A stretch of DNA of 59,931 bases from Verrucomicrobium sp. BvORR034 (GTDB lineage Bacteria > Verrucomicrobiota > Verrucomicrobiia > Verrucomicrobiales > Verrucomicrobiaceae). Positions 43,325 through 52,413 of the stretch are shown piece after piece. The notes beneath the pieces are model-generated. The model searched no databases, was not told the DNA's origin, and was given only the letters and a program-made list of their open reading frames with translations. The position numbers and the translations under genes are program-made. Numbering within the stretch: the first letter of the stretch is position 1; every line of letters starts with the position of its first letter. Location of the stretch: NCBI RefSeq assembly GCF_000739635.1, contig NZ_BATQ01000047.1:1-59931 (forward strand), in the 5' to 3' direction.

Positions 43325-44605
43325 ATGCCGAAGTTTCACTACATCGCCCTCGACCAGAACGGTCAGGAGACTGCCGGAGACATAGACGCCCCGAATGAGG
43401 CGGAAGCCATCGGGCAGTTGCGCCGGAGCCAGCTCTACCCGACCCAGGTCGTGGAAGAAGGCAAGGGGGACTCCGCCGCGATCAAGCGCCGTGCGCGCGG
43501 TACATCCGCCAAGGGCAAGACGAAAATCGGAGGCAAAGCCTCTGCATCCGCCAAGGTGGCGGGCAAGACGCTCATGATTTTCACCCGCCAGCTCGCGACG
43601 CTGATTGACTCCGGTCTTCCGCTGTTGCGTGGTTTGACGGTGTTGGGTCGGCAGGAGCCGAATCCGATCATGAAGCGCACGATCAACACGCTAGCCGACT
43701 CGGTGCAGACCGGCAGCACGTTCTCGGAAAGCCTTCAGCAGTTCCCGCGCATCTACAACAAGCTTTACATCAACATGGTGAAGGCTGGGGAACTGGGCGG
43801 GGTGCTGGAACTGGTGTTGAACCGTCTGGCCGAGTATCAGGAAAAGGCCCAAAAGCTGAAGAACAAGATCGTGGCCGCCATGGTGTACCCGATGATCGTG
43901 ATGATCATCGCCGTGGGTATCATGATCTTCCTCATGACCGTCATCGTCCCGAAGTTCGAGAAGATCTTCGAGGACATGCTCGGTTCCCGTGACAAGCTTC
44001 CTGAGCTGACGAAGTGGGTGATCAACACCAGCCGCTGGATCCAGGGCAACCTGCTGATCCTCGCCGCCATCACCGCGGCCATTATTGTCATGTGGCAGAT
44101 CGTGAAGACCACCAAGGGTGGTCGCCGGGTGATTGACCAGCTCAAGCTGAAAATGCCGCTCTTTGGCGATGTACAGCGCAAGAGTGCCATCTCGCGGTTT
44201 ACGCGCACTTTGGGTACCCTGGTCACCAGCGGTGTGCCGATTCTGCAGGCGCTTAACATCACCCGTGAAACAGCCGGTAACGTGGTGGTGTCCGACGCCA
44301 TCAACAAGGTGCATGACGCGGTGAAGGAAGGGGAAAGCATGGTGGCACCGCTGGAAGCCAGCAAGGTCTTCCCGCCGATGGTCATCAGCATGGTGGACGT
44401 GGGTGAGGAAACCGGTCAGCTTCCGGAGATGCTGCTCAAGGTGGCAGATGTGTATGAAGATGAAGTGGACAACTCGGTGTCTGCCCTCACCTCCATGCTC
44501 GAGCCGCTGATGATCGTGATTCTCGCTGTGGTGGTCGGTGTGATCGTGTTGGCGCTGTTCATGCCGCTGATTCAGATCATCCAGGGCATCAACCAGAACA
44601 CCTAG
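43325..44605 (+). CDS. GspF/PilC family inner-membrane platform protein
   Basis: A 426-residue protein with the duplicated T2SSF domain: residues ~85-210 (TRQLATLIDSGLPLLRGL, NMVKAGELGGVLE) and ~290-410 (FTRTLGTLVTSGVPILQAL, SMVDVGEETGQLPEML), each followed by hydrophobic segments. N-terminal MPKFHYIALDQNG is typical. It transmits the ATPase motion to the pilins. It lies 124 bases after the second ATPase gene. Confidence 0.94.
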   Translation: MPKFHYIALDQNGQETAGDIDAPNEAEAIGQLRRSQLYPTQVVEEGKGDSAAIKRRARGTSAKGKTKIGGKASASAKVAGKTLMIFTRQLATLIDSGLPLLRGLTVLGRQEPNPIMKRTINTLADSVQTGSTFSESLQQFPRIYNKLYINMVKAGELGGVLELVLNRLAEYQEKAQKLKNKIVAAMVYPMIVMIIAVGIMIFLMTVIVPKFEKIFEDMLGSRDKLPELTKWVINTSRWIQGNLLILAAITAAIIVMWQIVKTTKGGRRVIDQLKLKMPLFGDVQRKSAISRFTRTLGTLVTSGVPILQALNITRETAGNVVVSDAINKVHDAVKEGESMVAPLEASKVFPPMVISMVDVGEETGQLPEMLLKVADVYEDEVDNSVSALTSMLEPLMIVILAVVVGVIVLALFMPLIQIIQGINQNT

Positions 44606-44704
44606 TTCTACAACCTTCGAAGACGAATTCATGCCCTGGTCGGTGCCGTCTGATGTGCACTGGCCGGGGCTTGCTTCAAACCCCCAACTGCCTCGTAAAT
44701 CGTC

Positions 44705-45358
44705 ATGAAAATCCGCACCGTTTCCCGTCACCTGAACCGCCGTTTGGCAGGTGGCTTCACGCTTATTGAACTTTTGGTGGTGATTGCCATCATTGCGCTG
44801 CTGGCAGCGCTGACGCTGGGCGGCTTCCAGTACGCCCAGCAGGCGGCAGGCCGCAACAAAACGACCGCCTCTCTCGCAGCAATCAAATCCGGCCTTGAGC
44901 AGTATAAGGAGAAGTTCGGTGAGTATCCCGCTGTACCTGCTGCACAGGCTTCGGATACTGGTACCTACGGTGGCTTGACGGTGAAGCGGGCCGCCGCTGC
45001 CATGCTTTATCAGGCCCTCAGTGGCGACGGCAACACCTACATCCAGCTGAGTGGAGCAGCGGGGGTGGAGTCCGACGGTGAAGTGTCGGTCGAAGAAGTG
45101 CCGAATTCGATCAACAGCAACCTGCCTCCCCAGATGATCTTTTCTGGCGGAGTGGCGAGGGGAACCCCGGGCACGCGCTATTTGATTGATGGTTTTGGCC
45201 GGCCTTTCCAGTACACCAAGGGTGGAGAAGCCACTGCGGTTAACCCCACCTATGACATCTGGTCCTATGGACACTCCGATAAAGCCGGCACCCCCAATGA
45301 CGATCTGAATACCAAGAAGAGCGCCACGGAAACGGCTACTTGGATCAAGAACTGGTAG
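44705..45358 (+). CDS. GspG-like major pseudopilin
   Basis: A 217-residue prepilin: GGFTLIELLVVIAIIALLAAL at ~17, with Gly at -1, Phe +1 and Glu +5, cut by a prepilin peptidase encoded elsewhere. The helix is followed by a GspG-type domain with YPAVPAAQASD and the end DIWSYGHSD, which resembles the calcium-binding region of GspG. About 70 residues longer than usual GspG. It follows the platform gene by 99 bases and is followed by a terminator. Confidence 0.92.
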   Translation: MKIRTVSRHLNRRLAGGFTLIELLVVIAIIALLAALTLGGFQYAQQAAGRNKTTASLAAIKSGLEQYKEKFGEYPAVPAAQASDTGTYGGLTVKRAAAAMLYQALSGDGNTYIQLSGAAGVESDGEVSVEEVPNSINSNLPPQMIFSGGVARGTPGTRYLIDGFGRPFQYTKGGEATAVNPTYDIWSYGHSDKAGTPNDDLNTKKSATETATWIKNW

Positions 45359-45381
45359 TCTTAGTTGTTGGTATTGATTGC

Positions 45382-45419
45382 AGGCCTCGTGTCAGATTTC
45401 TGGCGCGAGGCCTTTTTGT
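45382..45419 (+). terminator. Intrinsic terminator after the pseudopilin gene
   Basis: AGGCCTCG (45382-45389) pairs with CGAGGCCT (45406-45413), with CAG/CTG pairing inside the loop; the T-rich tract TTTTTGTTTTTTT follows. It separates the pilin gene from its paralogue. Confidence 0.85.
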
Positions 45420-45466
45420 TTTTTTAATAGTGGAGGAGCTCTCCGAGATTCAGCTGAGATGATTTT

Positions 45467-46114
45467 ATGAAACAACGATCCAGCAATCGATGCCGAATGG
45501 TCCAACGGAACGACGGAGGCGCGCTGAAAGCCCTCCTCTGGATCATCGGCCTTGTGGGGTTTCTGGTATATCTAACAATGGGAGGGGGCCCCAGCAACTA
45601 TCCATCAGGAGAGCGCAACAAGACCGTTGCGTCCCTAGCGGCGATCAAATCCGGTCTGGAACAGTATCATGAAAAGTTTGGGTACTACCCTGAGCCTGCG
45701 GGTGAGGCTCAGAGCGACAGGGGGACTTTTGACGAGGTAACGATGAATTGCGGGGGTGCTGCGATGCTCTACCAGGTAATCAGTGGGGATGGCTCGGACT
45801 ATGTCAAAGCTGACTCAAAAGGAGTGCCTTCAGATGGAATGCTGGATGAGCAGGAGGTGGCCAACTCGATCAACCCAAACCTTCCGCCTCATGTGATCTT
45901 CACTGCCAGCAAATCCAAAGGAACACCAGGTCCGCGCTATTTGGTAGATGGCTATGGGCGTCCATTTCAATACACGAAAGGCGGGCATGTTGAGGCGGTG
46001 AATTCGACGTACGACGTCTGGTCATATGGGGATGTGAAAACGGCGACGGTGAGCTGGGATGTAGCAACGAAGAAGGACACCCAGAAAACGGCAACCTGGA
46101 TCAAAAACTGGTAA
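45467..46114 (+). CDS. Pseudopilin paralogue lacking the prepilin cleavage site
   Basis: A 215-residue protein whose C-terminal 170 residues copy the preceding GspG-like pilin: SLAAIKSGLEQYHEKFG, RYLVDGYGRPFQYTKGG, YDVWSYGD and the identical end TATWIKNW. The N-terminus differs: instead of GFTLIE it has DGGALKALLWIIGLVGFLVYLTM, one hydrophobic stretch with no Gly-Phe cut site and no Glu5. So it is not a normal substrate of prepilin peptidase, and may sit in the membrane as a fixed anchor or be a decaying copy. The frame is intact with no internal stop. The 5' part is AT-richer. It lies after the terminator, so it may have its own promoter. Confidence 0.8.
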   Translation: MKQRSSNRCRMVQRNDGGALKALLWIIGLVGFLVYLTMGGGPSNYPSGERNKTVASLAAIKSGLEQYHEKFGYYPEPAGEAQSDRGTFDEVTMNCGGAAMLYQVISGDGSDYVKADSKGVPSDGMLDEQEVANSINPNLPPHVIFTASKSKGTPGPRYLVDGYGRPFQYTKGGHVEAVNSTYDVWSYGDVKTATVSWDVATKKDTQKTATWIKNW

Positions 46115-46145
46115 ACAGTGAGGATCTGGTTATCGTGCCGACACT

Positions 46146-46517
46146 ATGGCACGATACTCGATTCTCTTTGGTATTCTGATGGTTCTTCTGGGTGTGGCAG
46201 GCTGGGTGGCCGCAGGTGCCACCGCCGCGGCGAAAACGGCATTGATCATCCCTTCTGCTTTTGGCGGCGTCCTGATCCTCTGTGGATTGATTGGGGCAAA
46301 GTTCCCTGGAGCGAACAAGCACGTCATGCATGTCGCGGCGCTGGTGGCGCTGCTCGGTACGGTGGGTGGCTTCATGATGGCCATCAAGGGTCTGCTGGGT
46401 GAACCGCATTGGCTCAAGATTGTTACGCAGGGAAGTTTGGGCGTTCTTTGCCTTGTTTTTCTGGTGCTCTGTGTACGTTCTTTTATCCAGGCCCGTGTGG
46501 CACGGAAGCAGGTTTGA
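46146..46517 (+). CDS. Small integral membrane protein
   Basis: A 123-residue protein with about four hydrophobic segments (residues 5-25, 32-50, 62-83, 92-112), short loops, and a basic C-terminal end (QARVARKQV), so the C-terminus is probably in the cytoplasm. The layout recalls the TMEM14/UPF0136 type, but with no clear signature. It begins 31 bases after the pilin paralogue and ends nine bases before the MRJP-like gene. Confidence 0.7.
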   Translation: MARYSILFGILMVLLGVAGWVAAGATAAAKTALIIPSAFGGVLILCGLIGAKFPGANKHVMHVAALVALLGTVGGFMMAIKGLLGEPHWLKIVTQGSLGVLCLVFLVLCVRSFIQARVARKQV

Positions 46518-46526
46518 GACTGAAGC

Positions 46527-47783
46527 ATGCGCACCATGAACTCCCCCGACATTATCAGCCAGTATGAAGGTACGGCGAGGGGGAGCGGGAAAGACAGCGT
46601 CCCCACAATGGGGGGGCAACAACAGTCGTTCATCAGAGGTGCTCGTTTGCGTCAGTGGGTCTCAAGGGGGGCTCATGGGGCAGTTTGGGGGTGTTGCTTG
46701 TTGGCGGCTCTGTCCCTTCCCGCAGCATCCGAGGCCCCGCCATTGGAAGTGGTCTTCCAGCTTCCTCTGGCCCCTGCCGGATTGACAGTGGCTCCAGATG
46801 GAGCCTTCCTGCTCAGCATCAATTTCCAGGAAAAGCCGCAGAACCGGGTGGTGGCGGTCAACAAGAAGGGAGAGTCCCGGCCCTTCCCGACCCTGCCGAT
46901 CAGTCAGGCCTCCAAAGATGAGCCGCTGTTGTTAGACGCGGTGGAGGGCCTGCATACTGACAAAAATGGGACGGTATGGATGGTGGACAACGGTCGGCGC
47001 AGCGAGCTGCCGCCCAAGCTGGTGGCTTGGGACTTTGATCACAACAAGCTCCAACGCGTCATCCATCTTGCTCCTCCGTCGGTGCTTCCGGATTCTCTGC
47101 TGCATGATCTGGCGGTCGATCCTGAGTACCCTTTTGTGTACCTCAGTGATCCTGCCAACGGTTCGGACGCAGCCTTGATCGTGGTGGATATCGGTACTGG
47201 ACTGGGACGGCGGATCCTCCAAGGCCATCCCTCGGTGGTGCCTGAGGAGGGTACCCAGCTTGAGATCGACGGGCAGCGGCATCAGACCCTGCGATTGGAT
47301 GGCAGTGTGGCCAATACCCAAGGCGGGGTGAGCGCGCTGGCTCTGGATCGAAAAGGGGAATGGCTCTATTTCGGACCCATGCGGTCGCGTCGGCTCTATC
47401 GGATTCGCACGGAACATCTGCGCAACACGGCCCTGGCCCAGGACAAGCTGGCCGGGCTGGTGGAAGAATACGCGAGCAAGCCTGTTTGCAACGGCATCAG
47501 CCTCGATTCCAAGGGCAACATCTACGTTTCAGATGTCGGGGCCAAAGGGGTGGGGATGATCGCGGCTGGCACCAAGCAATACCGCGTGCTTGCGACCGAT
47601 TCCCGGGTGTTCTGGCCGGATGGCCTCTGCTTTGGCACGGATGGCAAGCTCTACTTCTTTACCAACTCGCGGAAGGGACGGGCTGGTGAGGCAGTGACGG
47701 CATCGCTTTCGGCACCGGAGGCCCCGATGACGAATTATCTCTTCAGGCTCTCGACAGTGGGCACCGGCAAGGTTGGAGATTAG
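46527..47783 (+). CDS. Royal jelly protein/yellow-family secreted protein
   Basis: A 418-residue exported protein. A hydrophobic signal is at ~53-68 (WGCCLLAALSLPAAS), so a later start such as ATG 46608 is possible; ATG 46527 is kept as first in frame. The rest is a six-bladed propeller of the MRJP type: VWMVDNG, LHDLAVDPEYPFVYLSD, IVVDIGTGLGRRIL followed by GHPSVV, WLYFGPMRSRRLYRI, NGISLDSKGNIYVSD and VFWPDGLCFGTDGKLYF. Bacterial members are often named L-dopachrome tautomerase-related; the substrate is unknown. Nine bases after the small membrane protein. Confidence 0.83.
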   Translation: MRTMNSPDIISQYEGTARGSGKDSVPTMGGQQQSFIRGARLRQWVSRGAHGAVWGCCLLAALSLPAASEAPPLEVVFQLPLAPAGLTVAPDGAFLLSINFQEKPQNRVVAVNKKGESRPFPTLPISQASKDEPLLLDAVEGLHTDKNGTVWMVDNGRRSELPPKLVAWDFDHNKLQRVIHLAPPSVLPDSLLHDLAVDPEYPFVYLSDPANGSDAALIVVDIGTGLGRRILQGHPSVVPEEGTQLEIDGQRHQTLRLDGSVANTQGGVSALALDRKGEWLYFGPMRSRRLYRIRTEHLRNTALAQDKLAGLVEEYASKPVCNGISLDSKGNIYVSDVGAKGVGMIAAGTKQYRVLATDSRVFWPDGLCFGTDGKLYFFTNSRKGRAGEAVTASLSAPEAPMTNYLFRLSTVGTGKVGD

Positions 47784-47855
47784 CGTGGGGGCGGCTCAAA
47801 GTTGCGGCCTGAAGGTTGCCGAACGCCCTTGGGCTCCGGATAGTCGGGCGACCCT

Positions 47856-49685
47856 ATGAATGCTGATCTGATCAAGGTGCTGCTCGCGCTGGCTGCGTGC
47901 GTGGTGATGCTGGTGCGCGACAAGCCCCGGATGGATGTCGTAGCCCTGCTGGCTATGATGGCCTTGCCCCTGATGGGGCTGATGACGGTGCCGGAGGCGT
48001 TCGCTGGCTTTGGAGATCCCAGCGTTATCTTGATTGCGGCTCTCTTTGTGGTCGGGGAAGGCCTGGTGAGAACTGGCGTGACCTACCAGGTGGGGGAGTG
48101 GTTGTTGAAGAAGGCGGACAGCAGCGAGACGCGCCTGTTGATCCTTCTGATGCTGGTCGTGGCAGGGCTGGGGGCTGTGATGAGCTCCACCGGCGTGGTG
48201 GCAGTCTTCATTCCCGTGGTGTTGGGTGTGAGCAGGAAACTCAAGATACACCCGGGACGTTTGATGATGCCGCTGTGTTTTGCGGGGCTGACGAGTGGGA
48301 TGATGACTCTGGTGGGCACGCCGCCCAACCTCGTGGTGGATGCGGCCTTGAAACAGCGGGGGCACGCTGGATTTTCATTCTTCGCATTCACTCCTCTGGG
48401 GCTCTCGGTATTGGGGTTGGGACTGGGGTACATGCTTCTAGTCCGGCGCTGGCTGGTGAGTGACCCCAGAGCTTCGGCGGCAACGATGAGCCGCCGGGGG
48501 CTGTCTCACTTCATTGAGGAGTACCAACTTCAGAAACGCGGGTGCCGCTTTCGGGTGTCTGTCGGATCTCCGTTGATCGGGGCGAAACTGGAGACGCTGA
48601 ATCTCCGGCAGGCGCACGGGGCCAACTTGATTTCGGTAGAGCGTCCGGGCCGCCTGCGATCGGAGCTGCTCCAGCCGGTGGGCAAGACGGTGCTGATGGA
48701 AGGGGATGTGCTGCTCGTGGATTTCTTCGCTGCGGACAATGCGATGGAGTTTGGTGAAAAGATGGGCCTCAAGCGGCTGCCGTTGCGAGGTCACTATTTC
48801 ATGGAGCGGCTCAACGAGGTGGGGATGGCGGAGGTCGCGGTGCCGCCAGAGTCGGCGCTGATTGGAAAGACGGTGCTGGAACAACGTTTCCGAACGCGGC
48901 ATGGGGTAAGTGTGGTAGGTCTGCGACGGAATGGTTCGGCGCTGAGGACCGGAGTGCTGGAGGAGAAGCTGAAGATGGGGGATGTGCTGCTGGTCGCGGG
49001 CCCATGGAAGGCGATCCGAAAGCTTCGGGGGCAGATCCAGGATTTCCTGGTGCTCAGCCTCCCGGCAGAGATGGATGAAGTGGCGCCGGCGGCCAACCGG
49101 GCTCCGTATGCGTTGGCGGCGCTGGGGATCATGATGGCGTTGATGATTACCGGAGCCGTGCCGAACGTGACGGCGGCATTGATCGCCTGTCTTCTCATGG
49201 GGGCGTTCCGTTGTGTCGATTTCAAGAGTGCCTACCGATCCATCCACTGGCAAAGCCTTGTGCTCATCGCGGGCATGATGCCCTTTGCCCGGGCCTTGGA
49301 GACCACGGGCGGGGTGGAGATGGCCGTGAATGGATTGACGGCCGCGCTGGGAGACGCCGGTCCCCGGGCGATCTTGGCGGGGGTATTCGCCCTTACGGCG
49401 ATGATTGGGCTCTTTATCTCCAACACCGCTACTGCAGTGCTGATGACGCCCATTGCGCTGGGCCTGGCAGAGAGGCTGCAGGTGGCGCCCCATGCCTTCG
49501 GGATGACGGTGGCGATTGCGGCTTCGGCGGCCTTCATGACGCCGGTTTCTTCCCCGGTGAATACGCTGGTCATGGCACCCGGGCGCTATCGCTTTGGGGA
49601 CTTCGTACGAGTTGGGGTGCCGTTCACTCTGCTGGTGCTGGTTGTGACGGTAGTGGTCGTGCCCTGGCTGTTTCCAGTGAGGTGA
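47856..49685 (+). CDS. SLC13 family permease with RCK_C domains
   Basis: A 609-residue transporter of the DASS/ion-transporter superfamily. Membrane regions at ~1-190 and ~400-609; the two re-entrant loop motifs are VGTPPNLVVD and SNTATAVLMTP, and the end has VSSPVNTLVM. Two TrkA_C/RCK_C domains are in the cytoplasmic insert, ~210-290 and ~305-385 (ESALIGKTVLEQRF), typical of the YfbS-like branch. Probably a sodium-coupled carrier for dicarboxylate, sulfate or similar anion. It starts 72 bases after the MRJP-like gene. Confidence 0.9.
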   Translation: MNADLIKVLLALAACVVMLVRDKPRMDVVALLAMMALPLMGLMTVPEAFAGFGDPSVILIAALFVVGEGLVRTGVTYQVGEWLLKKADSSETRLLILLMLVVAGLGAVMSSTGVVAVFIPVVLGVSRKLKIHPGRLMMPLCFAGLTSGMMTLVGTPPNLVVDAALKQRGHAGFSFFAFTPLGLSVLGLGLGYMLLVRRWLVSDPRASAATMSRRGLSHFIEEYQLQKRGCRFRVSVGSPLIGAKLETLNLRQAHGANLISVERPGRLRSELLQPVGKTVLMEGDVLLVDFFAADNAMEFGEKMGLKRLPLRGHYFMERLNEVGMAEVAVPPESALIGKTVLEQRFRTRHGVSVVGLRRNGSALRTGVLEEKLKMGDVLLVAGPWKAIRKLRGQIQDFLVLSLPAEMDEVAPAANRAPYALAALGIMMALMITGAVPNVTAALIACLLMGAFRCVDFKSAYRSIHWQSLVLIAGMMPFARALETTGGVEMAVNGLTAALGDAGPRAILAGVFALTAMIGLFISNTATAVLMTPIALGLAERLQVAPHAFGMTVAIAASAAFMTPVSSPVNTLVMAPGRYRFGDFVRVGVPFTLLVLVVTVVVVPWLFPVR

Positions 49686-49779
49686 AAGGCGATGGGTCGA
49701 AGAACATGTGAAAAGTACAAAATTCTAGTTGAGAAGTTTGGTGCCCCGTCCATGTTCACGACCCGGCCGCAATGAAAAT

Positions 49780-49864
49780 GCTCACGTGGCGGAATTGGTA
49801 GACGCGCAAGATTCAGGATCTTGTAGGGAGACCTGTGGAGGTTCGAGTCCTCTCGTGAGCACCA
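49780..49864 (+). tRNA. tRNA-Leu (anticodon CAG)
   Basis: Acceptor GCTCACG pairs with CGTGAGC; D arm with GGTAGACG; anticodon stem CAAGA/TCTTG around loop TTCAGGA (anticodon CAG); class II long variable arm AGGGAGACCT; T arm GGTTCGAGTCC; discriminator A at 49861 and encoded CCA at 49862-49864. Confidence 0.96.
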
Positions 49865-49898
49865 TCACTATTCTATTTTTTAAATCGAAAGCGGTGGC

Positions 49899-50615
49899 AT
49901 GCAGCCAGTAGTCAGCGACAGCGCCCCAAAGAATGGGCAGGATGCCAGCTTCGTCCGGAAGGCCTTCGCCTCCATCGCCAGTCGTTATGTGCTGACGAAT
50001 CACGTTTTGAGTCTGGGCATTGATGTGCTCTGGCGCTGGCGTACAGGCCGGGAAGTCGCCGCGTGCCAGCCGCGACAGGTGGTGGATCTGGCCACGGGCA
50101 GTGGAGACCTTGCAGCGGAGATTCAAAGTCGCTGTCCCGATGCTGCGGTGTTGGGCGTGGATTTCTCCCAGCCCATGCTGATGGAGGCCCGGAAACGTGG
50201 GCTGACGCAGCTGGTCGTCGGGGACGGCATGAACCTGCCTCTCCAGGATGCCTGTGCTGATGTGGTGACCGTGGCCTTCGGCCTGCGCAACATGGCGTCA
50301 TGGCCCGACGCTCTGAAGGAGATGTCGCGCATCCTTCGTCCTGGTGGCCATTTGTTCGTGCTGGATTTCTCCCTGCCGCAATCAGGGCTGATCCGAACGG
50401 GACATCTTTTCTATCTCCGTCACGTGATGCCTCGTGTGGCGGGCTGGCTTACCGGGGAGCGGGCGGCCTATGAATACCTGTGTGGCACGATTGAGGCCTT
50501 CCCCAGTGGTGAGAAGATGAATGCCATGATCTGTGAGAATGGCTTTGTGAAGAGCGATGCCTCCGCGCTCAGCTTCGGCATCGCTTCCCTGTACCACGCG
50601 CGGAAAGCGGGCTAG
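49899..50615 (+). CDS. ubiE: Demethylmenaquinone/ubiquinone methyltransferase
   Basis: A 238-residue class I methyltransferase of the UbiE/MenG family that adds the C-methyl group in the last step of menaquinone (or in ubiquinone) synthesis. Family signatures: FASIASRYVLTNHVLSLGID at ~24, motif I VVDLATGSGDLA, LGVDFSQPM, and VAFGLRNM. Verrucomicrobiota normally use menaquinone, so the menG role is more likely. Its TAG stop overlaps, on the opposite strand, the TAG of the convergent esterase gene (shared CTAG). Confidence 0.94.
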   Translation: MQPVVSDSAPKNGQDASFVRKAFASIASRYVLTNHVLSLGIDVLWRWRTGREVAACQPRQVVDLATGSGDLAAEIQSRCPDAAVLGVDFSQPMLMEARKRGLTQLVVGDGMNLPLQDACADVVTVAFGLRNMASWPDALKEMSRILRPGGHLFVLDFSLPQSGLIRTGHLFYLRHVMPRVAGWLTGERAAYEYLCGTIEAFPSGEKMNAMICENGFVKSDASALSFGIASLYHARKAG

Positions 50616-51763
50616 GGAGACTCCTGGAAAAGTCTGGGTAGAAAATCGGCGAGGTAAGTACGCCAAATCGGCCAGGTATGGGCTCCCGGGGTGGCGTGCC
50701 ATTCATGCTGGATGCCGCCCGTTTTCAGTTGGGCGATAAAGGCTTCGTTTCTTTGCAGGGCTCTGTCATCGACGCCGCAACCAATCCAGAGCAGGCGCAA
50801 TTTCGCGTTGGTGGAGGCGACGTCCGCCAGGAGCGGGGCGGTCACTTTTTCATCCGCTGGGCCAGCGCTGAACGCTCCGATCCACGCGAAGCGGTCCAGA
50901 TGGCTCAAGCCAATGCTCAAGGCTTGGCCTCCGCCCATGCTCAGCCCGGCGATGGCGCGTTTGGAGGCTTCCTTCGCCACGGGATACTGGGTCTCTACGA
51001 GCGGGAGAGCGTCTTCAAAAAGCTCGCGGCGAAAAGCTTCAAGAGCGGCGGCCCGGCGGTTGGGGTCCTGCGGACTGGTTTTCCCCAGCGGGTGGCCGTC
51101 GAGCATGAGCACAATCATAGGACGGGCTTTTCCGGTGGCGATGAGATGGTCGAGAATCCAGTGGGCTTTCCCGTGGGTGACCCAAGTCTGCTGGTTGTCA
51201 CCTGAACCGTGCTGGAGCACCAGCAGGGGAAGCGGGTCGGTCGAACCGCGGACGAGTGTTGGCGGAGTGTAGACGACGAGTTCGCGTGGGCGGCCCAGTG
51301 CCTTTGAGAAATAGGTGTGCTGATGCACGGTGCCGTGCGGCACGTCTTGAAAATCCCATGCGGCAGGTGGGCTGGAAGGGATGTGCAGGATGCTGGAGCG
51401 GGGCTCCCGAGAGGGCTTGATGGCGGGATTGCCAGGATCCAGGAGAGAAAGCCCGTCGGCCTCGAAGCTGTATTCCCAGACACCTGGGGGCACGCTGGGA
51501 AAGCTGCCGGACCAGATGCCGTCCTCGGCGCGAGTGAGAGGAAGCGGGCTTTTGTCCCACTGGCCACGCAGAGTGACGGACTTGGCGTTGGGGGCCTTCA
51601 GGCGAAAGGTGACGCTGTGGTCGTCCTTGTTGATCTCCGGGGAAATGATCGGTGCGGGTGCCGATCTTGTTTCTGGCGCGGAGGGTGTCTGCGCTCTAGC
51701 GGTCAGCGATATCGCGAAGAGAAGGAAGAGGGGGGCGCAGCAGAGCTTCATGAGGGAGGGCAT
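50612..51763 (-). CDS. Secreted esterase with N-terminal E-set domain
   Basis: A 383-residue exported enzyme. The signal peptide is within MKLCCAPLFLLFAISLTARA, which begins at ATG 51751; ATG 51763 is four codons upstream and equally possible. Residues ~35-125 form a carbohydrate-binding-module-48/E-set domain (VTFRLKAPNAKSVTLRGQW). Residues ~150-380 are an alpha/beta hydrolase of the Fes/esterase D type: nucleophile GLSMGGG, acid near GCGVDD and His in GAHTWPIW. This architecture is found in feruloyl or acetyl-xylan esterases in plant-polysaccharide loci, so a carbohydrate esterase role is likely. Convergent with ubiE. Confidence 0.87.
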   Translation of the reverse strand: MPSLMKLCCAPLFLLFAISLTARAQTPSAPETRSAPAPIISPEINKDDHSVTFRLKAPNAKSVTLRGQWDKSPLPLTRAEDGIWSGSFPSVPPGVWEYSFEADGLSLLDPGNPAIKPSREPRSSILHIPSSPPAAWDFQDVPHGTVHQHTYFSKALGRPRELVVYTPPTLVRGSTDPLPLLVLQHGSGDNQQTWVTHGKAHWILDHLIATGKARPMIVLMLDGHPLGKTSPQDPNRRAAALEAFRRELFEDALPLVETQYPVAKEASKRAIAGLSMGGGQALSIGLSHLDRFAWIGAFSAGPADEKVTAPLLADVASTNAKLRLLWIGCGVDDRALQRNEAFIAQLKTGGIQHEWHATPGAHTWPIWRTYLADFLPRLFQESP

Positions 51764-51997
51764 ACGTGAGTTGAGGTCTCGATCCGTCAATCATCTCTGG
51801 GGTGGCGTTTTTGTGTCTTGGAGCTCGTAAAACGCAGAGAAAGTCGCCCGCGTGGGGAAGGGGAGATTCGATGTCCGAATACGCATTCTAAAATCCAGCA
51901 ACCTGCTCACTTTCTGTCCCCTCCAGTGCTTTGTTCTTGCCTCGGGGGGGCCTTTTTTTGAGAGGAAAGAGGATAGCAACAAATTACATCTGCCATC

Positions 51998-52321
51998 ATG
52001 TACGACTCCTCTCCTGCGACGGCGCCCTCACTGCGGGTTTTAGAGATTCAGAATGGCCTGGTGATCAGTGAATCCGGCCAGCAGGATGCGGATGACTTTG
52101 CCGCTGACTACCAAGGGTTGCGCCATTTCGCGGACCGTGTCGGTGGGGCTCTGGAGCTGGGCGGTTCTTTGTACGCTGCGATCCATGAGCCGGAGTTTTC
52201 CATGATGTTCCTGCTGCCTGTGGGCACAGACAAGCCCGCCACACAAGCCGTGGGAGCCATGGTGGACGCCAATGTCTCCAACAATGAGCTGCTGGTGACC
52301 CTGCGGCAGCAGGGAGTGTGA
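51998..52321 (+). CDS. Small hypothetical protein, possibly roadblock-like
   Basis: A 107-residue acidic protein with alternating strands and helices (LRVLEIQNGLVISES, LYAAIHEPEFSMMFLLPV), which weakly recalls the roadblock/LC7 fold. No membrane segment. It is followed 92 bases later by another small protein of similar look. In the ~230 bases between the esterase gene and this one nothing was recognised. Not in any family I can name. Confidence 0.6.
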   Translation: MYDSSPATAPSLRVLEIQNGLVISESGQQDADDFAADYQGLRHFADRVGGALELGGSLYAAIHEPEFSMMFLLPVGTDKPATQAVGAMVDANVSNNELLVTLRQQGV

Positions 52322-52413
52322 CCCTCTTTCTCCCACCCAGATGACTGAAAGGTCGGCAGGCTATCCGATGCCTCCCGGCGCTGATCACAACTTCCTCCCG
52401 CAATCATACACCC

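Noticed and set aside
43691-45274. 527-codon antisense frame over gspF and the pilin gene
   Set aside because: Extremely His/Asp-rich translation, typical of the complement of coding sequence, with no recognisable motif.
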